In this document: positions 1-14,564 of the stretch, piece after piece
Numbering within the stretch: the stretch's first letter is position 1
How the letters are laid out: each line of letters starts with the position of its first letter
NCBI GenBank assembly: GCA_011032825.1
Contig: JAADJZ010000001.1
Span: 2,294,001 to 2,358,000, forward strand
Direction: 5' to 3'
Length of the DNA stretch: 64,000 bases
From: Massariosphaeria phaeospora
Taxonomy: Eukaryota; Ascomycota; Dothideomycetes; Pleosporales
The notes under the pieces: model-generated
Told to the model about the DNA's origin: nothing
Databases searched by the model: none
Seen by the model: the letters and a program-made list of their open reading frames with translations, nothing else
Made by a program: the position numbers and the translations under genes

Positions 1-2687
<2,687 letters not shown>

Positions 2688-4673
2688 ATGGCCGGCCGAT
2701 ACTCGACCCTCCCACCCCCGACGCGCGACTCGCTCGAACTCGCCAGCCTGGCCTCGTCGTCGCACCCCTCGCAGCGCACCTCGATCGAGTCGTCCGCCTC
2801 GGGCGCGCCGTCGTCGCGCGCACTCTCCTTCGACGACGAGGACCCGCTGTCGGAGCTCAATCCCGCCGGCCACAGCGACAACCGCCCGCGCCACAACCGC
2901 TCGTACAGCGTGTCGTCGGCCTTCGACTTCACCCAGAACCTGTTCCCGCTGTCGAGCACGGCGCAGGGCTACACGGCACTCGGCGCGCCCTCGAACCCCT
3001 CGCTCGACCCCTCGAATGCGCTCAATGGCGGCTCGCTGGAGAAGAACAAGAGCTTGACGTACTTGAACGGCCTCTCGCTGGTCGTGGGCCTCATAATAGG
3101 CAGTGGCATTTTCTCGTCGCCGTCGCAGGTCAACCGGAACGCGGGGTCGCCAGGCGCGTCGCTCGTGGTCTGGTCCGTTGCTGGCGTCCTGGCGTGGACG
3201 GGCGCGGCCAGCTATGCGGAGCTCGGAGGTGCCATCCCATTGAATGGCGGCGCCCAGGTCTACCTCTCCAAGATCTTCGGCGAGTGGGCCGGCTTTCTTT
3301 TTACCTGGTGCGCCGTGTGCGTTTTGAAACCGGGCTCGGCAGCTATCATTGCTATCATCTTCGGCGAGTACCTTGTGCGCGCCGTAATTGGCGCAGACAC
3401 GGTAAACGCGAGCGCGTGGCTCGAGAAGGGCGTGGCGCTAGCAGGTCTCATCCTGGTGACATTGCTGAACTGTGTCTCCACCAAGCTGGGCACACGGAGC
3501 GCCGATTTGTTTATGATTCTCAAGTTTGTGGCGCTGCTGGCCGTCACAGTAATAGGCATCGTAGTTGCCGTGACCGGCTTCTCATACAAAGGAGAAGCGA
3601 GCGACGACTGGAAAAAGCAGGGCTGGTTCGACAACACCAACACGGACATTAGCAACCTGGCCGTGGCCCTCTACGCCGGCCTCTGGGCCTTTGACGGCTG
3701 GGACAACGTACGAAGCCCCTCCTTCCTCTCACTACACTACCGCTCGAGCCCCTCCAACTAACATCAACCCCAGGTCAACTATGTCACGGGCGAGTTCAGA
3801 AACCCAACCCGCGACCTCCCCCGCGTAATCCACACCTCGCTGCCCGTCGTCATCGTGTCGTACCTCCTCTGCAACGTCGCCTACTTCCTCGTGCTGCCGA
3901 CGTCCGTCATCGAATCCTCCAACACCGTCGCCGTGGCCTTCGGCTCGCAGGTCTTCGGCCCGCTCGGCTCGCTCATCCTAGCGCTCTTCGTCTCAGGCTC
4001 CTGCTTCGGCGCGCTCAACGCCACAACCTTCACCTCAGGCCGCCTCGTCTACGCCGCAGGCAAAGAAGGCTACCTGCCCGCGCTCTTCGGCACCATCGGC
4101 CTCGGCAAGAGCCACCGCGCCATCCGCCTGCACACGCTCAACGCCAGCGCAACCGCCCACAAGCGCCGCGTGATCCCGCGGACCCTCGTGCGCTGGTTCG
4201 CCGACGCGGACGCAGGCTTCTTCTTCACGCCCATTGCGGCCATGGCGCTCAACGCGCTGCTCACCGCCGTGTACATCGTCATCGGCTCCTTCGACACGCT
4301 GGTGACTTTCTACGGCGTCGCGGGCTACTCGTTCTACTTCTTCACCGTGCTGGGCCTGATCATCCTGCGTGTCAAGGAGCCGACGCTCGAGCGGCCGTAC
4401 AGGACGTGGATCACCACGCCCATTATCTTCTGCTGCGTGAGCCTGTTTCTGCTGAGTCGCGCCGTGTTTGCGGAGCCGCTGCAGACGCTGCTGGTGGTGG
4501 CTTTTATGGTCGTCGGGCTGGTGGTGTGGTTTGCGTGGGTGGGGCGGCGCAGGGGGAAGGAGGGGGAAAGGTTTCGTAGGGCGGGCATGGGTGTGGGCGG
4601 GGGCGGGGGGGATGGGGGTGCGGATGCGGAGAAGGGGGTGGGGTGGCGGTTTTGGAAGCGCTGGAGACGGTGA
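2688..4673 (+). CDS. LAT/SLC7-type amino-acid permease
   Basis: Plasma-membrane amino-acid transporter of the APC superfamily, L-type (SLC7-like) branch, 639 residues. Exon 1 is 2688-3707 and exon 2 is 3774-4673; the 66-base intron has GTACGA, a CTAAC branch site and CAG. A Ser-rich cytosolic tail of about 120 residues precedes the first membrane helix, whose GSGIF signature (about residues 138-142) is the substrate-binding loop typical of the family. About twelve hydrophobic segments follow, and the family block VNYVTGEFRNP begins exon 2. The C-terminus is Gly/Arg-rich. I start at 2688 because upstream in-frame sequence is low-complexity leader-like. Substrate is not readable; large neutral amino acids or methionine would be usual. 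It is head-to-head with LeuRS. Confidence 0.85.
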
Positions 4674-5591
4674 GGTGATGTGAGTGGAGCGGGTATCTAG
4701 AGAGAGGGGAGCAAAATAGAAAGGAAGAGGAAGAGAATTAGACGGGGAGAGCGTAGCTTAGCTGAGCTTAGCTTGTTGTACGAGATGAGTCGACGCCCAT
4801 GCATGCATGTTTTTGGAGCGTTATGTTGTTGCTGTTATCCTTGAAATACAATACCATTTATTTGAATCTAGCTAGCTGACTTGATCTGTGCAGCAGTGAG
4901 CCAACACGGAGATTAGGTTAAGTTGCACAGTCGACTGTAATACGCAACACAGAGAGTGACGACCAAATACCTAACCAGGCGGAGAGTTGAGCTGAGCTCC
5001 GCGTTGCAGGCTTTCTGTTTAAAAGAAAAAAAGAAAAAAATACATGTAGATAGAGTGCGACGGACGTGGTAGATGTTTAGAAAATATATATGTATGCATA
5101 AGTAACCAAGTAAATAAGTACGTAGGAGAGAGAGAGGACGTTGTAGCTGGTAGCTACTGTTTTTTGAGAGGCGGAGTTGGAGGAAGGGGAATTAAGGGGG
5201 AAGGAGAAAGGAGGAGAGGGAGAAGGAGAAGGAAAGAAAATCAAGCGTGCAATGAAGAAAGAGTAGAGAGATAAGAACAAAATAGGATTAGCAAAAATCG
5301 GTTTTGCCAACCGCTGAATTTTGATTTGATTGATTTGATTTCAAACTTAGTACGTAGTACGTGGATGTACATGTATGGATAGCTTTTATTCAACTTTCTT
5401 TCTGTCCATGTGCAAAGGCAGAGGAAGAGTGTTTGAAAAACTTACTTGCGTTCATGGTGTTCTCTATTTATTACGATTATCAAGTATCAAGTATCAATTC
5501 CTCTTATTCCCATCCCACCCCATCCCTCGTTCCCTTTCTCCTTCCCCTTCCCCTTCCTCTTCCCCCCTTTAGTACCGCGTCCATATCCCTC
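4674..5591. other. Intergenic, low-complexity
   Basis: Between two convergent 3' ends. The sequence is A/T-rich and then purine-rich (GGAG/GAAA runs near 5160-5240), followed by a TTGATTTGATT repeat near 5320 and C/T-rich sequence to 5580. No RNA gene or credible coding frame is seen. Confidence 0.5.
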
Positions 5592-7000
5592 CTAAAATCC
5601 CCCACACCCCACCAGCACGCCCACCACCCCCGCCGCCACAACCACCACCACCACCATCTGCCCCCGTACCTCCACCGGCTGACTCGCACTCGCCTTCGCA
5701 TTCCCAATCCCATGCGTGCCCTCCACAACCGCACTCGGCGTCAGCGTCGCCACAGCACTCTCGCTACCCCCCTTCTTCGTCGCGCTCCGCGTAGCCGTGA
5801 CTTCCACCGTACTCGTAACCTTAACCGTAGTTGTTGCGTCCTCTTCTCCCTCTTTTCTCCCCCTCTCCCCCCTCCTCCACAGCAACCGCCCTCGCAGCAA
5901 CACTCTCAACCGCCCCAATCCGCCACTCAGCCTCCACCCCCCCAATAACCCCTCTCGTCGTCGAGTAAGCAGCCCTGCTCTTCGTCTCCGTCTCCGTATC
6001 CGTGTCCGTACCCGCCGTTATGCTACTCGGACACGGGAAATCTTCTCTCACGAGCCCCGACCGACACATAGCCTCGATGTCGATAAGCGGCGCAGCCGCC
6101 CTCGCAGCGACGCCCGACGGCCGACGACGACGGCACGACGACGTGCGCCGCTGGCGTGATCGGAAACTCGGGGGTAGTCGACGTAGCAGTAGCAGTAGCA
6201 GCCGTACTGTTAGCTGTCAGACTCCCATACTTGTTGGGCCCACCCCAAATACCACCAAGACCACCCGACGGCACAACGATCCCCGATGGCACGAGGACGT
6301 CCGCCGCCGACGTAACCGCAGACGACTCGACGGCCCCGCTAGTAGTAGTAGCAGCCGTCGACGCAGCCGTCTCGGTAGCAGCAGCAGCATCAGACACAGG
6401 CTGCGTCCTCACCGGAATGGGTAACCTCGGACACGGCCAATCCGGCCCCCACCTCTCCATGCATTCGTCCCAATGATACCAAGGCAACGACCACGTAGCC
6501 GCTGCCGTAGTCGCCGTCCCACACCACTGCTCGATTATCGGTTGATACAGCTCCCAGGGGAGCCCGCTCGTACGGGCCGACGCCAGCTGGCACAAAACGT
6601 CCCTATCAAAGTACTTATCGAGATCGGCATAGAGCGGCCACGCCTTCAGCAACGGCGTCGGCGTCGGCGTGATCACCGTCGTGATGGTCGCCGTGAGCGT
6701 CACGGCGAAGGGCGCGGGCAGGTCGGTAGGGTCGCCTAGGCGCGGGTGGGGGTAGATGATGTAGGGGCCCATGGGCGGCATGGCGGTGCTGGACGCTGGG
6801 GATACGACAGCGTCAGCCGTGGTCGTGGGAAACGGAGGGCCCGATATGACAGTGTCCCACGGCGTGTCCCACGGGAACGAGGAGTCTGGCTGGGACGTGG
6901 AGGGTGTTGGGGTGGTGGAGGTGCGGTTGTCGGACTCCAATGCTGAGGTGGAGGGGAGGGCGAGGAGGAGGGGAATGAGGGTTGAGAGTGAGACGTGCAT
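5592..7000 (-). CDS. Ser/Thr-rich secreted, possibly GPI-anchored protein; frame shifts twice
   Basis: I do not recognise the family. The start at 7000 gives a good signal peptide (MHVSLSTLIPLLLALPSTSA), followed by Thr/Ser/Pro-rich sequence and a folded-looking central part with Cys and Trp (DVLCQL, EQWCGT, WHWDECMERWGPDWPCP), then a Ser/Thr/Ala-rich tail. The first frame stops at 6023. Protein-like sequence continues in a second frame (about 6120-5880, including a Cys pair near IDIEAMCRSG...FPCP) and in a third (about 5860-5592) that ends in a Val-rich hydrophobic tail like a GPI-anchor signal. I find no canonical donor/acceptor pair at either change, so these may be frameshifts in GC/purine repeats, assembly errors, or unusual introns. 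End and internal structure are uncertain. Confidence 0.5.
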
Positions 7001-8048
7001 GGTTGGTGAGAAGTTTTGAGAGAGAGAGAGAGGGAGAGGGGGAGGGCTTGATTTCTCTAAAGGAAAAGAAAAGAAAAGGGTTTCAGACGCGTTGGAAGGG
7101 GGTGGGACGTGAGAGAGAAATGGGAGAGAAAGACCCGTAGAGCAGACACCGTTTATATGCATCTATCTTCGCCAGCAGAGCGAGCGGGGTGGCAACCAAA
7201 TCACCCAGCCAACACGTCCCAATCCATCCACTGTCGACGTTCCGTTGACATGTTGATGCGGAGTAGGTATCGTGCATCGACCACACAGCGCGCAGTAAAG
7301 TCAAATCAAGTCGTCCAGCAGTGGACCGGCAGTATCTTCCTCATATCGATCACAAGGTCCACGGAACGGGCTGCAGTGATTTATTGACACCGTTTGCGGG
7401 CCGTGTCGCTGTAAGATGTATGCAACGGTGATGTATGCGGATGCGGATGTGTGGGGTTATCCAATGCGATGCGTTTCTGGGGTGATGAGAGGTGAAGTGT
7501 GGTCCCCACTAGCTGAATACGTATACGTACTCGATTTTTCGACTCTGAGTCTGATGAGAGAAAAAACGGCAACAAACATCTACAGCAACACAAAGTATGC
7601 CAGTAGCTATACATGCTACGAGACGTTATCAGTCGGTCATCTATACGACTTCCAAGCAAAGCTCTTGAATGAATCCGCGAAGCTGTAGACGTCATACATG
7701 ATGCTACGACATCTGCAAGAGGATGGAAAACGCTTCTGCAACCAGGTCAGCGAAGCCATTCTAATATGTGCTTGAAACAAGCACGTATTAGACTGCAGCG
7801 ATTGCGTGTGTATCTTAACCATGGTTCCGGCTCTCCAGGGCCCACTTCACCTGCTAGCTCCAGCGCCCATAGCAACAAGCTCTGAAACAAACCACCGAAC
7901 GGCATACCAGCTGTCACTTCAACTTTCTAATGTGAGTGATAAAGCGCTCATAATGATATACATAAAAACTCCAACCAATGCAGCTATTCGTGATGGGTAT
8001 ACATAAAACGTACGGTGGACTTATCCTGCAACGCTATGCCGAGAACGC
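7001..8048. other. Intergenic region
   Basis: It lies between the start of the secreted-protein gene and the 3' end of homoaconitase. A GAGAGA tract lies at about 7018-7035 just upstream of the minus-strand start codon. Only short unsupported frames are present, and no RNA gene was recognised. Confidence 0.4.
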
Positions 8049-10606
8049 TCAACCAGTCCCTCCAATCTCTTTCCTAACCCAGCTTTCGAGTCCGCCCAAA
8101 GCAATGATTTCCTGCACATTGGGCGGCAGCTCGCCGACCTTGACGTTCCACCTCGCACCATCTGATCCTTCCTGGACCGACACGGTGCTCCTCCGCACGT
8201 CCCACTCGAGCGTCCAGCCAGTGCGCCTGGTGAGTTGCTTAGCTTGCGCTGGCTGTGTTACAGCGCCCGGTGGAGGCGAGTCGAGCGATTCGCGGTTCTG
8301 CGACGGCTCTTGCATGTTTTGTTGAGAGGAGGAGGGGGACGACGACGAGAAGACCTCGCGGAGACGGTGGGCGAGCTTGGGGACTTCGACCCCCATGAGA
8401 GCGTTGTTGATGCTGTTTCTGCTGAAAATGTTGCCGAAGCTGCCTGCAACCACCAAGGGGATGCCTTTGGCTAGGATGGCGGTTGCTGCTTGTTCGCGGC
8501 TGCTGCCACACCCGAAGTTGAAGCCGGACACTAAGATATCACCGGCTTTGGCCAGCGACCCAAAACTTGGGTCGTAGTTTTCCATACAGACTTCCGCCAT
8601 TTTCTCGCGACTAACGTCGTCCTGGTATGTGTATTTACCAGGGTAGATTCCATCCGTGTTGATGTTGTCGGCGTCGCAAAAGACAACCTCGCCACTGATC
8701 CTCTCCGGGAAACCAGGGAGGATCTCAGTCAGACTTTCAGACTCTTGAGAGGGCGGGTTAACAGATTGGGTTTCCGCTGGGGGATTCTCTATGGTCCCAA
8801 TCATATCGTCTGCTTGCTTGATGACTTTCTCCAGCATGTCCTCAATAGTCATCATACGCTCCTCTTCTGGCACGCCATCGCCCTCACCACGACGGACGCC
8901 CGTATAGCCTTCTGGGGCCTCATACCATCCGGGGCCAGAAATCTTGCCTGACAATGCACTCGCAGCTACGACCTCAGGACTCGCAAGGTAAGCCTTGGCA
9001 TCCGGAGAGCCCATGCGGCCTTTGAAGTTACGGTTGCTAGCACTGATCCCAACTTCACCAGGTTCAAGGAGACCAGTGCCGAGACCAATGCATGGTCCGC
9101 AGCCCGAAGGTAGCGGCTTTGCGCCAGCTTCTAGGAGGGCTTGCCAGTCGCCTTGTTCTTCGGCGGCCCGTTGCTCTGGGAGCGAAGCGGCAGCAATGTA
9201 GAAGTTGACACTGTCTGGAATCTTGGGTATCTGCCCATTATTGGCAGCAGCCGCATCCTTAAAGACTTTGGCAGCAGCCGCGAGATCTGAGGCACGAGAG
9301 TTGGTGCAGGATACCAAGTAAGCCTTGTTGATCTGGATATCCTGGTTCTGAAGCTCCTGCAGAGGCGTAGCGACCTTGACAGAATTAGGCCCTGCGACGT
9401 ATGGAGACAGTGTGGAAAGATCGAGGAATAATTCCTTGGCATACACAGCTCCCTTGTCAGCAGCTAAAGCCGGCTGGTATATGTGTCCCGTTTTCTGGCC
9501 TACAATACCCGTGGCACTGAACAGTTTGTCAATGCGTTCATGAGCGAACTGTTGTTGGTGGTGGTCCTGCTGCTCGCCGCCAAACATGGCGGCATCAGTA
9601 GCCTTCATTCTTAGCCAGCTGTGGAGAACGGAATCGATTGGGAAAAGTCCCGTAAGAGCACCCCATTCAGTGGTCATGTTCGCGATCGTCAAACGGTCGT
9701 CCACAGGTATACTCCGAAGGGTGGCATCGCTCCCTGTGAACTCAATCGCATGATTGAGCACTTCGTCATTGTTGAAGAGACCTGCGAGAGCGACAATGGC
9801 GTCTTTGCCAGTCACACCCGGAGGCATGGAGCCGGTAAACGTAACCTTCGCGACTGGTGGTATCTGCCACCAAGTCCTGCCCGTCGCCCAGATACTCGCG
9901 GCATCTGTCCGTACGACGGGTGTTCCTAGGCATCCAATGCCTCCATACATGTTCGAATGACTGTCCGAGGCTACCGCCAAGGTGCCCGGCCATGCATAGC
10001 CCTCCTCGACCATAATCTGATGTCCTATGCCTCGGCCGGCAGGGTAGAAAACGATGTCCTGATTCTTGGCAAACTCCTCTATCTGACTGTATTTTTTCAG
10101 ATTCTTTTCGCTCTTGTTCTGCACGTCGTGATCCAGCGTCATGACAATCTGGTTCGGGTCGTGTACTTTGGTGGCCCCGATCGACATGAACTTCAGTGCC
10201 ACCGGCCACGAGTTGTCGTGTGTCATGCACTTGTGCGGCTGCAGCGTGACATAGTCGCCGGATCTAAGTGCCTTGCCTGCTGCAACACCCGCAGCATGTC
10301 GCTGTACGATTTTCTCCGTTAACGTCTGGGGAACCTTGGCTTTGTGCTGGAAAGTGGAGAGGAATTCGGCCGCAGGGCCTTCCTTGAGCGAATGAAACAC
10401 ATCAGGAGCGTCGCATCGAGAGAGGGTGGTAGACAACGTGCGCTGGGCTGTGATTATACGAGGTAATTGCGTCGTCGCTCGGAGAGGCCCGTAGGTTCGA
10501 AGCTAGGTGTCATGTTAGAGGTGTTTGGACAGAAGAACTGTCCTACAAAACGTACCAGAGCTTGCCTGCGGCCCAGCAGGCGCCCCGCCCGCAGAAACAG
10601 TGCCAT
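8049..10606 (-). CDS. LYS4: Homoaconitase, mitochondrial
   Basis: [4Fe-4S] hydro-lyase of the alpha-aminoadipate lysine pathway, acting on homocitrate/homoaconitate in mitochondria. Exon 1 is 10606-10556 (17 codons, Arg-rich presequence start) and exon 2 is 10502-8049, giving 834 residues. The 53-base intron has GTACG, a CTAAC branch and TAG. The large aconitase domain carries the cluster ligands in CTNSRASD and GCGPCIG, and the swivel domain has the conserved [10 protein letters not shown] block. Without exon 1 the frame would have no ATG (it would begin at TTG 10436), which supports the intron. A Ser/Gln-rich insertion lies near residues 700-725. The gene is divergent from SER1; the shared 458-base promoter holds one TGACTC core. 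Confidence 0.93.
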
Positions 10607-11064
10607 TGTCACAGATTTGGCGATCAAAGACAGCGGATTGGTGTGGGCGAGGCGTGCTCTCAAGCCGAGTTCCAAGTTTTTTTGCTTACATAAGGCGCCG
10701 TTATCGGACAACCGTCATCAACACTCCGGGCCGCCGGATTGGCCCATCGCGGCTGCTTCTAATTGCTTCAGCTAATAATACCGTTACCATCATGTAGCGT
10801 TCAGCGCCGTCAACTGACCTGCTTGCTTGGTATACAGGCTACTACGACCCCTCAATCTGCATCATGCGGCGGGCTCGCACTCTTCACCCGAGATCGGACG
10901 TGTTCGCTCGCAACAGGCGGGAGGGAGTCACTCGCGCATGACGCCGGTGTACAACTTCTCCCCGAACTTCTCTCCGAAGCGGGCATCTCTCCTCTGTATT
11001 TATTGACCGCACGACTAATCCAGTTCGACCCCCCTATTAATTGACAGAAACTACTACCGCCGAC
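10607..11064. promoter_or_regulatory. Shared LYS4-SER1 promoter with one Gcn4/CPC1-type core
   Basis: These 458 bases lie between the start codons of two divergent amino-acid biosynthesis genes. GAGTCA at 10925-10930 (TGACTC on the minus strand) matches the core of the Gcn4/CpcA/CPC1 site TGA(C/G)TCA, lacking the final base. General amino-acid control of both genes would be expected from other fungi; here it is inferred from one imperfect site. Confidence 0.4.
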
Positions 11065-12602
11065 ATGGTCAACCGCTCAGACGTCCACTACTTCGGCGCT
11101 GGCCCCGCACCTCTCCCCACGGCCGTCCTGGAGAAGGCGTCGCAGGTCCTCCTCAACTACAAAGAGAAGGGCGTCGGCCTGTGTGAGATATCGCATCGCT
11201 CGCCTGAAGCCAACGAGATCCTGGCCGACACCAAGCAGGCCATCACTACGCTTCTCGACATCCCGGATGACTACGAGATCCTCTTCCTCCAGAGTGGCGG
11301 CACCGGCGAGTTCAGCGCAACGGTTTACAACCTGGTTTCAATATGGGTCGAGAAGAAGCGCGCAAAGATTGCAGAAGAGGTGGGCGACGACCAGGCTGAA
11401 GTGCTCAAGCGATTGAGGCAAGTGGTGGCGGAAGAGCTGAAGCTGGACTACCTGGTAACAGGTTCGTGGTCGCTGAAGGCATCGCAAGAAGCAACCCGCC
11501 TTATCGGAGCCAAACACGTCAATGTTGCGCTCGACGCGCGGAAAGCAAACGATGGCAAGTTCGGTGTCATATCCGCTGAAGATCAATGGTCCCTCACACC
11601 TCGCGCGTCCGGTGGAGGCCCCGCTTTTGTCTACTTCTGCGACAACGAGACGGTCGACGGCGTCGAGTTCCCGGCTTTCCCCAAGAGCCTCGAGGGTGAT
11701 GATGCCCCGTTGGTCTGTGCTGACATGTCTTCAAACTTTATTTCTCGGAAGGTGGATGTGCGAAAGTATGCCGTGATCTTTGGCGGTGCGCAGAAGAACG
11801 TCGGCAACACTGGAATTGCCATTGTCATATTGCGCAAATCGCTTCTCCCACCCAGCTCGAAGGGTGCCTCGCCGGATCTGCTGAGGGAGCTGAACTTGCC
11901 CGTCGGTCCCATCGTCCTCGACTACCCTACTATTGCGAAGAACAACTCACTCTACAACACCCTCCCTATATTCGATGTGTGGATCGCGGGTCAGGTCATG
12001 GCTGGCTTGGTGGACGCGTATGGTGCTAAGCGGATCGGCGGCCAAGAGGAGATATCCAACGAGAAATCCCGCTTGATCTACGACACGCTTGACAAATACT
12101 CAAATGTGTACCGGGTCGTTCCGGACAAAACAGTCCGCAGCAGAATGAACATCTGCTTCAGGGTGCACGGCGGCGACGCGGACAAGGAGAAGGCGTTTCT
12201 CGCGGGTGCCGAGAAGAAGGGTTTGCTCGGTCTCAAAGGGCATCGTAGCGTAGGTGGCATCCGGGCGAGCAATTGTAAGTCTCCCTATAATCTCCGTGTT
12301 ATCATCCCTACGACATCCAGGCTCCTTGGTGGAAAGTTTATGTACAGGTACCAGCATATCCAGTATATGCACTTGGCTGGACAAGTCGACGGTACCGGTG
12401 CCTGAAGCGAAGCGACATCTCGGATGGACCTGTTCCAAGATTTGGGCGCGCCGGCTGCTGCTTCTGTCAGACTTGCATGAACGGTTGCTGAATTGTGAGA
12501 AGAAGTTAGGCTAACCAGTTTCGTGTAACAGACAATGCGGTGTCGCTCGAGGGGGCGAAACTGCTGGTAGCGTACATGGAGGACTTTGCGAAATCGGCTT
12601 GA
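11065..12602 (+). CDS. SER1: Phosphoserine aminotransferase
   Basis: PLP enzyme converting 3-phosphohydroxypyruvate and glutamate to phosphoserine in serine synthesis; 426 residues. Exon 1 is 11065-12274 and exon 2 is 12532-12602. The N-terminal YFGAGPAPLP and ISHRSPE blocks and the PLP-lysine motif GGAQKNVGNTG are present. The C-terminal block GGIRASNYNAVSLEG is rebuilt only when the 257-base intron (GTAAGT...AACAG) is removed, which fixes exon 2. This intron is about five times longer than others nearby. The start at 11065 is the first ATG giving the usual N-terminus. Divergent from LYS4. Confidence 0.93.
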
Positions 12603-14564
12603 GGTCACAGCAGCATGGTCGTAGTTGGCAAACATCACGTTGTGATCGGGCCTCTTGCCTTCCTATCCCGGCGCACAATACATCACGTTGTGGTGGCGTG
12701 TTGGGCTGGTGATGGCCTCATTCAACATGATACCCTCTTTGGCAGTAGATGTAGGCAATCTACTCGTTGCAGTCTTTCCGATTCCATTGTGCCTATACTG
12801 CGCAACTACAATTCCCACAAACAACCGCTTGACCAGGTGGTAGACTTTACGACGGCGCAATTCGGCTCCTTCACGACACATCAAGCACTAATCAGGCAGT
12901 ACCGACGATCACTATCCAAGTGTTCTGGAAACCCCAAAGAACGCCGTATTAACGATGACGCCTTCCATAGCACCGCAGATCACTCGCCCGTCAGCGTCTC
13001 CCTCCACGCGGGGGTCCTACCCTCTGAATCCTCCCGAAGTCATCGTCGCAACCCAGCCGCCGCAAATCCTGACTTCCTTCTATGTATTTCATCGCATCCC
13101 ACGTCATGAGACGCGCATTGCGTGGTCACCAGCGCAGCGCGGAGGTCAAGCCAAGCTTTTGGTAGTGCGTGCGTGCTGCAGCTCCGCCGTGGATGGAACT
13201 TTCCGCTGCAGCATCTCTAACGGGCCTTAGCACGCCTGATAAAAGCTCGAGCGGCTACGGGGTGACGGCGTGAAACTGTGCTGACTTGGAGCGAGTAGGT
13301 ATGCTTATTGTTGGCGATGGAAGCATGTGGCTTATAGGTTGATCTCGCTCTGTATGTTGACGATGTTCAGGAATTGTCATCGGGAAAAACGGTAGAGAAT
13401 TAGGGGATATGCAAGACGCCTGTCCATCAGGTTGTACTCACACCACTTGGTGGTGTAATAATAGCCCAGTATTTGGAGGTTACAATATGCTCTCTCCACC
13501 GCGTTCTTGCACTCGCTTCAACGCCCCGATTGGGAACAACGAGCGTGAACACCATCGGGCAGCGCCAATGCCCCATCACACCGCATGCTTTTTGCGCCTC
13601 GTCAATGGCTATATATTCTACGAAGCCGTCGGTGCAGGCGCTGTCGACTTGACCGGGCGCAAGCATCCCCTGGACCCCAGTTGCGCCGCATTACGTCTAG
13701 TGTCTCGGGATCCCTGAAGCGAGACTCTGAGACCACACTTCAACCACGCATCGTCAGAGCTCCACCCCAGCCTCCTCAACCTCACCATAACCGGCCAACG
13801 CTCATCGCAGGCGTCAATCGTTTCCCACGGCGCCTCGACGATGGTTCCCAGAATCCACAATTGGCATCATTTTGCAGAAACGAAACCATCGTCTGCTGAA
13901 CAAGCGCTCAAGGAGGTGCTCCAGATTTGGTTGTGAATTGTCCAGTGTCGCGTCGAACGGGACAAACTCGCGCATGTTGAACAAGAGCCAGTTCAACTTG
14001 CTCCCCGCGTTACTATTCACCCGGTCTCTTCGTGCACTGATCCACGTACGGTCAATCTCCACAGCCACGGTCCTGTCAGGGCCTCAGCACCGCGGGTTCT
14101 GGACGGGTCGAGCAGCTCCCGCTGCCCAGGCTTCCCGGGGTATGAGGCGTGCATGAGGTTGAAACCCTGCCTCGACCTAGCGTCCATCGTAACGACCTCT
14201 AGTATACCCCGACGCGGACTATGCCAATGCTCCCCCACCACCTCGCCGAATGACTGACGCCTCAGGACCGCTGTCCCGAAACCCTGCGCGACGGGCCCTT
14301 ACCCAAGTCTTCTCATATACTGTTTGACGTCTCATAGTCACCTCCTGGCACCACGCTTCATGCCTACGCTCTTTTTCGTTCTCTTTCTCTTCTCACCGCT
14401 GGCAGGTTCAGGCACTTTGCACGACTGACGCTGGGCAGGCTACCTTCTCTTGTTCAACCTCAGTCGGGTTGCCTCAATGATTACTTAGACTTAACTTTCT
14501 TTAGCCGCTGCTGGTTACCAGCGAGACCTCTAACTTCTTGTATATTCTTCGCGGGAGTGGCAAG
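12603..14564. other. Gene-poor interval of about 2 kb
   Basis: No intact gene is recognised. The left part has short unsupported frames. The middle (13427-14241, minus strand) contains protein-like fragments in alternating frames, listed separately. C/T-rich leader-like sequence at 14380-14560 precedes the next gene. Confidence 0.4.
13427..14241 (-). pseudogene. Possible decayed coding sequence, unidentified
   Basis: Reading the minus strand from 14241, protein-like stretches alternate between two frames: 14241-14017, then 14068-13814 (with blocks such as RTWISARRD, LLFNMREFVPF and LFSRRWF), then 13860-13618 (TIVEAPWETIDACDERWP) and 13666-13427 (FVEYIAIDEAQKACG). Each stretch ends at a stop without a clear donor site. 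The LFSRRWF block faintly recalls the RxWF segment of HET proteins, but that is not enough to name it. Chance frames remain possible. Confidence 0.25.

Noticed and set aside
5361..5948. Plus-strand open frame of 195 codons, His/Pro/Ser-rich
   Set aside because: Reads through C/T-rich repeats opposite the secreted-protein tail; no domain and no start context.
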